A stretch of 11,949 bases of DNA from Pseudomonadota bacterium (GTDB lineage: Bacteria; Pseudomonadota; Alphaproteobacteria; Caulobacterales; Caulobacteraceae). The notes under the pieces are model-generated. The model was not told where the DNA came from. It searched no databases and worked only from the letters and a program-made list of their open reading frames with translations. Numbering within the stretch: position 1 is the stretch's first letter; every line of letters starts with the position of its first letter. This document shows positions 5,501-11,949 of this stretch, one piece after another. The stretch lies in assembly GCA_023433655.1 (NCBI GenBank), contig JAEYUE010000067.1:1-11949 (forward strand). Reading direction: 5' to 3'. The translations under genes were made by a program, and so were the position numbers.

Positions 5501-6844
5501 TTGCGCAATCTCGCCGCCGCCGTCGAAGCGATCGATCCGCTGGTCGTGACCGGCAAGGTCGCGGGCGTCAGCGGCCTGCTGATCGAGTCCCGGGGAGGTC
5601 TGTCGCGCCTCGCCGTCGGGGCCCGGGCCGAGATCGCCCGCGGGCGGCAGTCGCCCCTGCCCGCCGAAGTGGTCGGCTTCCGCGACGCCAAGGCCCTGTT
5701 GATGCCGTTCGGCCCGGTCGAGGGCGTGGCCCCCGGCGCCGACATCCGCATCGTCTCCTCGGCCGCCAGCGTGCGGCCCACCACGGCCTGGCTGGGCCGC
5801 ATCATCGACGCCTTCGGCAATCCCATCGACGGCAAGGGACCCCTGCCCACCGGTCCGGCCGCCTACCCCCTGCGCGCGCCTCCGCCGCCTGCCCACTCGC
5901 GCGGCCGCGTCGGCGAGCGGCTCGACCTCGGCGTCCGCGCCATGGACGTCTTCACCACCACCTGCCGCGGCCAGCGCCTCGGCATCTTCGCCGGCTCCGG
6001 CGTCGGCAAGTCGGTGCTGCTGTCCATGCTGGCCCGCCAGGCCACCTGCGACGCCGTCGTCGTCGGCCTGATCGGCGAACGCGGCCGCGAGGTGCGCGAA
6101 TTCATCGAGGAGACGCTCGGCGAGGAAGGGCTCAAGCGCGCTATCGTCGTGGTCGCCACCTCGGACGAGCCCGCGCTCAAGCGCCGCCAGGCCGCCTACA
6201 TGACCATGGCCTGCGCCGAATTCCTGCGCGATCAGGATCTGGAAGTCCTGTGCCTGATGGACTCGGTGACCCGCTTCGCCATGGCCCAGCGCGAGATCGG
6301 CCTCGCCGCCGGCGAGCCGCCCACGACCAAGGGCTACACCCCGACCGTCTTCACCGAACTGCCCAAGCTGCTGGAGCGCGCCGGCCCCGGCCCGATCCGC
6401 CCTGACGGCACCGAGGCGGGCCCGATCACCGCCCTGTTCACCGTCCTCGTGGACGGCGGCGACCATGACGAGCCGATCGCCGACGCGGTGCGAGGCATCC
6501 TCGACGGCCACATCGTCATGGACCGCAAGATCGCCGAGCGCGGCCGCTTCCCCGCCATCGACGTGCTCAAGTCGGTCAGCCGCACCCTGCCCGGCTGCCA
6601 GACCCTGGAGGAGCGCGAGCTCAACCGCCGCGCCCGCCAGTGCCTGTCGGCCTACGCCAACATGGAAGAGCTGATCCGCATCGGCGCCTACCGCACCGGC
6701 GCCGACCCCGTGGTCGACCGCGCCATCGCCCTGAACCCCGCCCTCGAGGACTTCCTCGGCCAGGACAAGGACGACGCCACACGCCTTACCGATTCCTTTA
6801 CCCGGCTCGAGGCTATCCTGAACCAGGGCATGATCCCGCAGTGA
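5501..6844 (+). CDS. fliI: Flagellar type III export ATPase FliI
   Basis: A 447-residue ATPase that energises export of rod, hook and filament subunits through the flagellar type III secretion gate at the cytoplasmic face. It has the F1-beta-like layout: an N-terminal barrel (1-90), the catalytic domain with Walker A GSGVGKS (165-171, K170), catalytic Glu E193 in GERGREV, Walker B LCLMD (250-254) with SVTRFA, and a helical C-terminal domain. The K170-E193 spacing equals that of Salmonella FliI (K188-E211). AYPLRAPPPPAHSRGRVGERLDLG marks the flagellar/T3SS type against true F1-beta. The start is TTG at 5501; the only other in-frame candidate before the upstream stop at 5456 is a CTG at 5483, and no strong Shine-Dalgarno sequence is visible. 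With the CtrA box so close, the transcript may have a very short leader. fliJ follows after 13 bases. Confidence 0.95.
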   Translation: MRNLAAAVEAIDPLVVTGKVAGVSGLLIESRGGLSRLAVGARAEIARGRQSPLPAEVVGFRDAKALLMPFGPVEGVAPGADIRIVSSAASVRPTTAWLGRIIDAFGNPIDGKGPLPTGPAAYPLRAPPPPAHSRGRVGERLDLGVRAMDVFTTTCRGQRLGIFAGSGVGKSVLLSMLARQATCDAVVVGLIGERGREVREFIEETLGEEGLKRAIVVVATSDEPALKRRQAAYMTMACAEFLRDQDLEVLCLMDSVTRFAMAQREIGLAAGEPPTTKGYTPTVFTELPKLLERAGPGPIRPDGTEAGPITALFTVLVDGGDHDEPIADAVRGILDGHIVMDRKIAERGRFPAIDVLKSVSRTLPGCQTLEERELNRRARQCLSAYANMEELIRIGAYRTGADPVVDRAIALNPALEDFLGQDKDDATRLTDSFTRLEAILNQGMIPQ

Positions 6845-6857
6845 CCGGAGTAGAAGA

Positions 6858-7268
6858 ATGACCGCCTGGGCCCAGTCGCTGATCCGCATCTCCAACTACG
6901 AGGTCGAGACGCTGCAGAAGCGGCTCGCCGAGATCACCGCCCGCCGCGCCTCCGCCGAGATGCGCGTCGCGGTGCTGGAGGCCGAGGTCGAGATCGAACA
7001 GGCCCGCGCCCGCGAGGACGCCGAGGCTGGCCTGTTGCTGCAGGCCTATCTGAACGGCTGGAAGGTCCGTAAATCCGCGGCCGAGGCCGATGTCGCCGAG
7101 ATCGAGGCTGAGGAGGAAGGCGCCCGCGACGCTCTCACCGGCGCCTTCGAGGAGCTGAAGAAGTTCGAGCACGTGGCCGAGACCACCCGCCTGAACCGCC
7201 TGATCGCCGCCGGCAAGCGCGAGACCGCGGCCTTCGACGAACTCGGCCTCCGCCGCCGTGCCGTCTAG
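6858..7268 (+). CDS. fliJ: Flagellar export chaperone/stalk protein FliJ
   Basis: A 136-residue protein, almost wholly a long helical coiled coil rich in Ala, Glu and Arg (MTAWAQSLIRISNYEVETLQKRLAEI, with heptad-like Leu/Val/Ala spacing through residue 120). This matches FliJ, the small partner that sits in the FliI hexamer like the gamma subunit in F1 and links it to the FlhA export gate. FliJ diverges strongly, so position is the main support: it follows fliI after 13 bases, as in Caulobacter. The ATG at 6858 has GGAG seven bases upstream. Its last 11 bases overlap the GTG start of the xylanase gene in another frame. Confidence 0.88.
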   Translation: MTAWAQSLIRISNYEVETLQKRLAEITARRASAEMRVAVLEAEVEIEQARAREDAEAGLLLQAYLNGWKVRKSAAEADVAEIEAEEEGARDALTGAFEELKKFEHVAETTRLNRLIAAGKRETAAFDELGLRRRAV

Positions 7269-8352
7269 GCGGGATCCCAGCCGCCGCCTCGTTCTCGGCT
7301 CCGCCCTGGCGCTCGCGGCCTGCGGGCGCACCGCCGCCCATTCTCCCGCCATCGATCCCGCGCCGCCCCTGAAGGACGTGGTCCCCGCCCCCTTCGGCGC
7401 CACGGGCATGACCGGCCAGCTGGACGACCCGGCCTGGGTCGAGGCCGTCCGCCGCCACTGCGCCCAGCTCACCCCCGAGTGGGAGCAGAAGATGGAGCGC
7501 ACTCTCGGTCCGGGCTTCGTCTATGATTTCTCGGCGTCCGACCGCATGGTCGACTTCGCACGCGACAACGGCCTGCGCGTCCACGGCCATACGGTGATCT
7601 GGTACTCGCAGGGCGGCGACGTCTTCACCGAAGATCTGCCGCGCGAGCGCTTCGCCGCCGAATACGACCGCTACATCTCCACCTTCGTCGGGCGCTATCG
7701 CGGCCGCATGGCGGGCTGGGACGTGGTCAACGAACCGGTGGCCGAGGACGGCGACGGCCTGCGCGACTGCCACTGGAGCCGGGCCCTGGGCCAGGAAGGC
7801 TACATGGTCCGCGCCTTCGAGCAGGCCCGCGCCGCTGACCCGGACGCGATCCTCTTCCTCAACGAATACAATCTTGAGAACATCCCCCGGAAGGGCGCGG
7901 CCTTCCTCCGCCTCGTGGAGCGCCTGCTGACCCAAGGAGCCCCGATCGGAGGCATCGGGACACAGTCGCACCTGAACATCGAGATCCCCGCCGGGCGGAT
8001 CCGCGACTTCTTCCGCGACGCCGCCTCGCTGGGCCTGCCCATCCACGTTTCCGAACTCGACTTTCCGATGCAGCGCGACGGCGGCGCCCTGCCCGACCTG
8101 CGCTCCACCGCCGAACGCCGCGCCCAGCAGGCCGCCCGCGTCGGCGAACTGGCCGAGGCCTTCGCCGCCCTGCCCGAACGCCAGCGCTACGCCTTCACCA
8201 CCTGGGGCCTGCGCGACCCAGACAGCTGGCTGGTCCGCGCCGAAGGTCGGAACCGCCCTGACGAGAGCGCCTTGCTGCTGGACGGCCAAGGTCGTCCCAA
8301 TCCGGCCTATCGGGCCCTCGTCGACGCCTTCACGGGTCGCGCCGGCGCCTAG
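7258..8352 (+). CDS. GH10 endo-1,4-beta-xylanase-like Tat lipoprotein
   Basis: A 364-residue single-domain protein of glycoside hydrolase family 10, which cleaves internal beta-1,4 bonds of xylan with retention. The acid/base Glu is E159 in WDVVNEP, the nucleophile E266 in IHVSELDF. Other family marks are TPEWEQKME (72-80, matching TPENxMKW), HGHTVIWYSQ (109-118), GIGTQSHLN (232-240) and a late WGLRDPDSWL. In the usual WHSQ motif the His is Tyr here (Y116). The N-terminus carries a twin-arginine motif SRRLVL (8-13) and lipobox LAAC with C22, so it is predicted to be Tat-exported and lipid-anchored. No carbohydrate-binding module is present. The GTG start lies within the last codons of fliJ; it is the only start that keeps the signal, the next ATG (residue 51) being past it. 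Close coupling to fliJ is unusual for a xylanase. Confidence 0.88.
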   Translation: MPSRRDPSRRLVLGSALALAACGRTAAHSPAIDPAPPLKDVVPAPFGATGMTGQLDDPAWVEAVRRHCAQLTPEWEQKMERTLGPGFVYDFSASDRMVDFARDNGLRVHGHTVIWYSQGGDVFTEDLPRERFAAEYDRYISTFVGRYRGRMAGWDVVNEPVAEDGDGLRDCHWSRALGQEGYMVRAFEQARAADPDAILFLNEYNLENIPRKGAAFLRLVERLLTQGAPIGGIGTQSHLNIEIPAGRIRDFFRDAASLGLPIHVSELDFPMQRDGGALPDLRSTAERRAQQAARVGELAEAFAALPERQRYAFTTWGLRDPDSWLVRAEGRNRPDESALLLDGQGRPNPAYRALVDAFTGRAGA

Positions 8353-8378
8353 GTCATTGCCGACCGCTGTGACGCGGC

Positions 8379-8417
8379 GGTCATCGTAAGGCCTTGAGCA
8401 TGTGTGCTATGATGACC
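8379..8417. repeat. GGTCATC-N25-GATGACC inverted repeat upstream of map
   Basis: GGTCATC (8379-8385) and GATGACC (8411-8417) are perfect reverse complements in the 99-base gap between the xylanase gene and map. TATGAT at 8408-8413, a -10-like hexamer, overlaps the right arm, but no matching -35 is seen 17 bases upstream. It may be an operator, a weak hairpin after the xylanase gene, or chance. The rest of the gap shows nothing else I can support. Confidence 0.3.
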
Positions 8418-8451
8418 ATCTGACCGCGCCGACCCCGACCGAAAGCCCCTG

Positions 8452-9273
8452 ATGTACGAGACCCCCGAACTGGACAGCGACGCCTTCGTCCGCACCCACG
8501 AGATCCGCGTCCATGACGACGAGGCCTTCGAGGGCATGCGCAAGGCCGGCCGCCTGGTCGCCGAGGCGCTCGACATGATCACCGAATACGTGCGGCCCGG
8601 CGTCACTACCGGCGAGATCGACGACCGCATCCGCGAGTTCACCCTCGACCACGGTGCCCTGCCCGCCTGCCTCGGCTACAAGGGCTACGAGAAGACCGTC
8701 TGCACCTCGATCAACCACGTCGTCTGCCACGGCATCCCGGGCGACAAGGTCCTGAAGGACGGCGACATCGTCAACATCGACCACACCGTCATCGTCGACG
8801 GCTGGCATGGCGACTCCAGCCGCATGTACGCGGTCGGAAACCTCAACGCTCGCGCCCGCAAGCTGATCGACGTCACCTACGACTCGCTCGAGGCCGGCCT
8901 CGCCGTCATCAAGCCGGGCGCCACCTTCGGCGACATCGGCTACGCCATCCAGCAGGTCGTCGAGGCCAACCGCATGTCGGTGGTACGCGACTTCTGCGGC
9001 CACGGCATCGGCCGCATCTTCCACGACAGCCCCAACGTCCTCCACTACGGCCGCCGCGGCGAAGGCGCGACCCTCAAGAAGGGCATGTTCTTCACCGTCG
9101 AGCCGATGGTGAACCTCGGCAAGCCGCACGTGAAGGTGCTGTCGGACGGCTGGACCGCGGTGACCCGCGACAAGTCCCTGTCGGCCCAGTGCGAACACTC
9201 GATCGGCGTCACCGAGGACGGCTGCGAGCTGTTCACCGCCAGCCCCGCCGGCCTGTTCCGCCCGAAATTCTGA
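8452..9273 (+). CDS. map: Methionine aminopeptidase, type I
   Basis: A 273-residue cytoplasmic metalloenzyme that removes the initiator Met from new proteins when the second residue is small. All five metal ligands are present: D110 and D121 (NIDHTVIVDGWHGDSS), H184 (CGHGIG), E217 (FTVEPM) and E248 (CEHSIGV). Their spacings (11, 63, 33, 31) equal those of E. coli Map (97, 108, 171, 204, 235). H93 in VCHGIP matches the substrate-binding His. The length and lack of an N-terminal zinc-finger region fit the bacterial short form. The ATG at 8452 has only a weak ribosome site; the N-terminal 25 residues (DAFVRTHEIRVHDDEAFEGM) fit relatives, so no later start is preferred. radC follows after 77 bases; map-radC adjacency is common in Alphaproteobacteria. 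Confidence 0.96.
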   Translation: MYETPELDSDAFVRTHEIRVHDDEAFEGMRKAGRLVAEALDMITEYVRPGVTTGEIDDRIREFTLDHGALPACLGYKGYEKTVCTSINHVVCHGIPGDKVLKDGDIVNIDHTVIVDGWHGDSSRMYAVGNLNARARKLIDVTYDSLEAGLAVIKPGATFGDIGYAIQQVVEANRMSVVRDFCGHGIGRIFHDSPNVLHYGRRGEGATLKKGMFFTVEPMVNLGKPHVKVLSDGWTAVTRDKSLSAQCEHSIGVTEDGCELFTASPAGLFRPKF

Positions 9274-9279
9274 TCTCCG

Positions 9280-9294
9280 GCCGCCACCGGCGGC
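9280..9294. terminator. Short GC hairpin between map and radC
   Basis: GCCGCC (9280-9285) pairs with GGCGGC (9289-9294) around an ACC loop, just after the map stop. No T-run follows, so it is at most a weak or attenuating element, and such palindromes are frequent in this GC-rich DNA. Confidence 0.25.
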
Positions 9295-9350
9295 GACTGG
9301 ACGTTCCGGTTCTGTTCTGGCACGGTGCGCTGTCCTGACCGGAGGCCGCC

Positions 9351-10121
9351 ATGTCCGCCGTGCTGCCCTTCCCCGCGCCCCTTCGCCCCGAGCCGGCGCC
9401 GAACCTGGTCGTCCTGCGCAGCGGCGGCCTCTCCGGCCATCGCGAACGCCTGCGCGGCCGCGCCCGCGCCGCCGGCCTCCACCACCTGCCCGACTACGAA
9501 CTGCTCGAACTCTTCCTGTTCCGCAGCCAGCCGCAGGGCGACGTCAAGCCGGTCGCCAAGGCGCTGCTGGCCCGCTTCGGCTCGCTGGCGGCGGTGCTGG
9601 CCGCGCCGGTCGAGGATCTGGTGACGGTCCGGACCGAGGACGCCCGGGGCCGCGTCAAGGGCGTCGGCGCCGAGACCGCGCTCGACCTCGCCGCCCTGCA
9701 CGAGGTGTCGCGGCGCGTGGCGCTGGAGGCGGCGACGGCGAAACGCACCGTCATCTCGTCATGGACGGCCCTGCTCGCCTATGTCCGCCTGTCGCTGCAG
9801 CACGAGCCGCGCGAACAGTTCCGGGTCCTCTACCTCGACAACCGCAATCAACTGATCCTCGACGAAATCCAGAATCGCGGCACCGTCGACCACGCCCCGG
9901 TCTATCCGCGCGAGGTGGTGCGCCGGGCCCTGGAGCTGTCGGCCAAGTCGATGATCATCGTCCACAACCACCCCTCGGGCGACCCGACCCCGTCCCGCGC
10001 CGACATCCAGATGACCCGCCAGGTCATCGACGCCGCCCAGGCGCTCGAACTGTCGGTCCACGACCACCTTGTCGTCGGACGTGACGGCGTGGCCAGCTTC
10101 AAGCAGCTGGGGCTGATGTGA
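9351..10121 (+). CDS. radC: RadC-family JAMM/MPN+ domain protein
   Basis: A 256-residue protein of the RadC family (once called DNA repair protein RadC; the repair role in E. coli was later withdrawn and the real function is unsettled). Residues about 30-60 (HRERLRGRARAAG, then LPDYELLELFLF) form the N-terminal helix-hairpin-helix-like part. The C-terminal JAMM metallo-isopeptidase-like domain holds E172, then HNHPSGDPTPSRAD (205-218) with H205, H207, S215 and D218 as the predicted zinc and catalytic set, all intact. The first 25 residues are Pro-rich. The ATG at 9351 has a strong ribosome site, GGAGG, five bases upstream. The stop overlaps the GTG start of the next gene by four bases, so the genes from here to about 11622 look like one operon. 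Confidence 0.93.
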   Translation: MSAVLPFPAPLRPEPAPNLVVLRSGGLSGHRERLRGRARAAGLHHLPDYELLELFLFRSQPQGDVKPVAKALLARFGSLAAVLAAPVEDLVTVRTEDARGRVKGVGAETALDLAALHEVSRRVALEAATAKRTVISSWTALLAYVRLSLQHEPREQFRVLYLDNRNQLILDEIQNRGTVDHAPVYPREVVRRALELSAKSMIIVHNHPSGDPTPSRADIQMTRQVIDAAQALELSVHDHLVVGRDGVASFKQLGLM

Positions 10122-11107
10122 GCGGGCCGTCGCGCAGGGCCCTTCTCGGCGCCGCCCCGGTCGCCGCCCTTGCCGGCCCCGCCCTTGCGCAGGTCCACGC
10201 CCCCGCCGTCATGGTCTCCACCTGGGACTTCGGGGCCGCCGCCAACGCCGCCGGCATGGCGGCGCGCGCCCGGGGCGGCTCAGCCCTCGACATGGTCGAG
10301 ACCGGCGCGCGCATGGCCGAAGCCGACGAGAGCAACAGTTCGGTCGGTCTCGGCGGACTGCCCGACCGCGACGGCCGGGTGACGCTCGACGCCTGCGTCA
10401 TGACCTGGGCCGGCGACATCGGCGCCGTCTGCGCCCTGGAGGACGTCGTCCACGCCGCTTCCGTGGCCCGCGCCGTGATGGAGAAGACGCCTCACGTCAT
10501 GCTGGTTGGCGAGGGCGCCCGCGCCTTCGCCGTCGATCAGGGCTTCCCGACGCATAACCTGCTGACTCCGCGCGCCGAGGCGGCCTGGCGCGACTGGCTG
10601 AAGACCGCCGACTACGCCCCGCGCATCAACAGCGAGAACACGGACTGGAACGGCGGCGCCTCGAACCACGACACCATCGGCCTGCTGGCCATCGACGACG
10701 CCGGCCGCATGGCCGGCGCCTGCACCACCTCCGGCATGGCCTTCAAGATGCGCGGCCGCGTCGGCGACAGCCCGATCATCGGCGCCGGCCTCTATGTCGA
10801 TGACGAGGTCGGCGGCGCCACCGCCACCGGCGTCGGCGAGGACGTCGTCCGCGTCGCCGGGGGCCACGCCGTGGTCGAGGCCATGCGCGCCGGCCTCGAC
10901 CCGACCGCCGCCTGCCGCCGCGTCATCGCACGCCTTGCCCGCCTGCGCGGCGCAAGGGTGGCGAATTCCCAGGTGGCCCTGCTGGCGCTGGACAAGCAGG
11001 GCCGCGCCGGGGGCTTTGCGCTGCAGCCCGGTTTCACCTACGCCGCGACCGACGCGAGCGGCCGGACCCGGATCGAGCGCGCCGGAGCCCTGTTCGGAAC
11101 GCCATGA
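10118..11107 (+). CDS. N4-(beta-N-acetylglucosaminyl)-L-asparaginase-like Ntn hydrolase
   Basis: A 329-residue family T2 Ntn hydrolase, close in motif to bacterial glycosylasparaginases that split GlcNAc from asparagine. The precursor should self-cleave before T186 in SNHDTIG, freeing Thr as the nucleophile. Following motifs match the family: CTTSGMAFKMRGRVGDSPIIGAG (202-224, R214 and D217 substrate contacts) and GATATGVGED (233-242). The first 24 residues have a twin-arginine motif (SRRALL, 5-10) and end in PALA, so Tat export to the periplasm before or after folding is likely. The start is GTG, overlapping the radC stop as GTGA; no ATG nearby keeps the signal. An isoaspartyl peptidase role is the alternative, but the HDTIG and GRVGDSPI context favours the glycosylasparaginase branch. 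The stop overlaps the next ATG. Confidence 0.88.
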   Translation: MSGPSRRALLGAAPVAALAGPALAQVHAPAVMVSTWDFGAAANAAGMAARARGGSALDMVETGARMAEADESNSSVGLGGLPDRDGRVTLDACVMTWAGDIGAVCALEDVVHAASVARAVMEKTPHVMLVGEGARAFAVDQGFPTHNLLTPRAEAAWRDWLKTADYAPRINSENTDWNGGASNHDTIGLLAIDDAGRMAGACTTSGMAFKMRGRVGDSPIIGAGLYVDDEVGGATATGVGEDVVRVAGGHAVVEAMRAGLDPTAACRRVIARLARLRGARVANSQVALLALDKQGRAGGFALQPGFTYAATDASGRTRIERAGALFGTP

Positions 11108-11622
11108 CCACGACCCTGATCACCGAACGCCTGACCCTGACCCCCGTCGCCCTGTCGGACTTCGACGACCTCCGGGCCATGTGGCAGGATCCCGAGGTCA
11201 TCCGGCACATCTTCCCGGACCCGCTCAGCGACGAGGACGTCTGGTTCCGCCTCCTCCGCGACCTTGGCCACTGGGAGGCGCTGGGCCGCGGCAACTGGAC
11301 CCTGCGTCTGAAGGACACCGGCGAGCATGTCGGCAGCGTCGGCGTGCTCGACTATCGCCGGGTGATGACGCCCGCCTTCGACGCGCCGGAACTGGGCTGG
11401 GGCCTCCGCCCGGCCTTCCAGGGACGGGGCCTGGCCTACGAGGCCGTGTCTGCGGCGCTCAGTTGGTGCGAGGAGGCCCTGAACGCGCCCCGCACCGTCT
11501 GCATGATCGATCCGACCAACGCCCCCTCGCTGGCGCTGGCCGCCCGCGCCGGCTTCCGTGAGTACACGCGCACTGCCTACAAGGGCGCGCCGGTGATCCT
11601 TCTGGAGCGCTTGTCAGCCTGA
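11104..11622 (+). CDS. GNAT N-acetyltransferase, RimJ/RimL type
   Basis: A 172-residue GNAT protein that transfers acetyl from acetyl-CoA to an unknown amine. The start LITERLTLTPVALSDFDDL is typical of the Acetyltransf_3 (RimJ/RimL-like) group, followed by the strand ELGWGLRPAF and the pyrophosphate-binding QGRGLA (106-111). The later segment DPTNAPSLALAARAGFRE (136-153) is the usual Asn/Ser region near the acetyl-CoA. Substrate cannot be told from sequence; candidates are protein N-termini, an amino sugar, or an antibiotic. The ATG overlaps the stop of the asparaginase gene (ATGA), so coupling is expected. Confidence 0.9.
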   Translation: MTTTLITERLTLTPVALSDFDDLRAMWQDPEVIRHIFPDPLSDEDVWFRLLRDLGHWEALGRGNWTLRLKDTGEHVGSVGVLDYRRVMTPAFDAPELGWGLRPAFQGRGLAYEAVSAALSWCEEALNAPRTVCMIDPTNAPSLALAARAGFREYTRTAYKGAPVILLERLSA

Positions 11623-11658
11623 ACCGGATCGCGCGTCGGCCCGCATCGGGAGACCCTC

Positions 11659-11949
11659 ATGACCGACCCTGACTATGACGCCTGGTTCCGCTCCTACGCC
11701 GAGATCTACACCCGTTCGCTCGTGGGGTCTGTCCAGATGGACGCTATCCGCAGCTACTTCGCGGAGACGGTGCTTGGGCTCGGGATCGACGGATCGCTCA
11801 GCGCCGCCTCGCCGGGCGAGCCATCCTTCGCGGGGGCTTTGGAGGGGATGTACGCCTTCGCCCGCGCCGTCGGCGCGCGCCGCATGGCCGTCGAGCGGGT
11901 CGAGGTCTCTCCGCTGCACGACAATCATGACCGGGTGCGGGTCTTCTAC
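11659..11949 (+). CDS. N-terminal part of an NTF2/SnoaL-looking protein, cut by the window end
   Basis: An ATG at 11659 preceded by GGGAGA (11648-11653) opens a frame that stays open for 97 codons to the window edge. It begins MTDPDYDAWFRSYAEIYTRS. A helix-rich first part, then LEGMYAFARAVGARRMAVERVEVSPLHDNHDRVRVFY, gives the helix-strand order seen in NTF2/SnoaL-like small proteins, in which the first helices lead into a curved sheet. The family call is tentative and no function is claimed. The gene starts 36 bases after the GNAT stop and may belong to the same operon. Confidence 0.6.
   Translation, partial: MTDPDYDAWFRSYAEIYTRSLVGSVQMDAIRSYFAETVLGLGIDGSLSAASPGEPSFAGALEGMYAFARAVGARRMAVERVEVSPLHDNHDRVRVFY

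Noticed and set aside
5303..6895. A 530-codon open frame on the - strand opposite fliI
   Set aside because: It mirrors fliI codon structure in GC-rich DNA, its product is low-complexity (Ala/Gly/Asp/His-rich), and it matches no family, whereas the + strand frame has every FliI motif.
7135..8289. A 384-codon open frame on the - strand opposite the xylanase gene
   Set aside because: Antisense shadow with biased composition and no recognisable domain; the + strand has the GH10 catalytic motifs.
8394..8413. A sigma70 promoter TTGAGC/TATGAT before map
   Set aside because: The hexamers are only 8 bases apart, far below the required spacing.

Overview
The window is GC-rich chromosomal DNA of alphaproteobacterial, most likely Caulobacterales type; Brevundimonas or a close relative is my best guess. 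This is inferred from gene families: a MucR/Ros regulator, two DUF2336 proteins, fliI-fliJ behind a CtrA-like box, and high GC with many GTG/TTG starts. No tRNA, rRNA, CRISPR array, insertion sequence or phage gene was seen. No gene-free stretch exceeds about 165 bases, so nearly everything is coding.

Left part (1-3317). The C-terminal end of an unrecognised proline-rich protein runs, with a GTGA stop/start overlap, into a first DUF2336 gene on the + strand. A hairpin separates it from the convergent mucR gene on the - strand. Upstream of mucR is a short region rich in repeats, with a promoter-like pair of hexamers and a GANTC (CcrM-type) site. Beyond it lies a second, larger DUF2336 gene on the - strand.

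Middle (3365-5500). Still on the - strand are a secreted beta-sandwich-type protein of unknown role and cysK (O-acetylserine sulfhydrylase). The 161-base divergent region between cysK and fliI carries a near-consensus CtrA box just before fliI.

Right part (5501-11949), all + strand. fliI and fliJ (flagellar export ATPase and its coiled-coil partner) are followed by a GH10 xylanase-like Tat lipoprotein whose GTG start lies inside the end of fliJ. Then come map (methionine aminopeptidase) and a tightly coupled run: radC, a Tat-exported glycosylasparaginase-like Ntn hydrolase, a GNAT acetyltransferase, and the start of an NTF2/SnoaL-looking gene cut by the window edge.

The main functional themes are cell-cycle-linked flagellar expression (CtrA box, GANTC site, MucR) and envelope or secreted carbohydrate and peptide processing. 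Most genes are housekeeping. The best candidates for undescribed biology are the DUF2336-mucR-DUF2336 cluster, the mucR upstream repeats, the altered zinc-ligand set in this MucR, and the translational overlap of a xylanase with fliJ.
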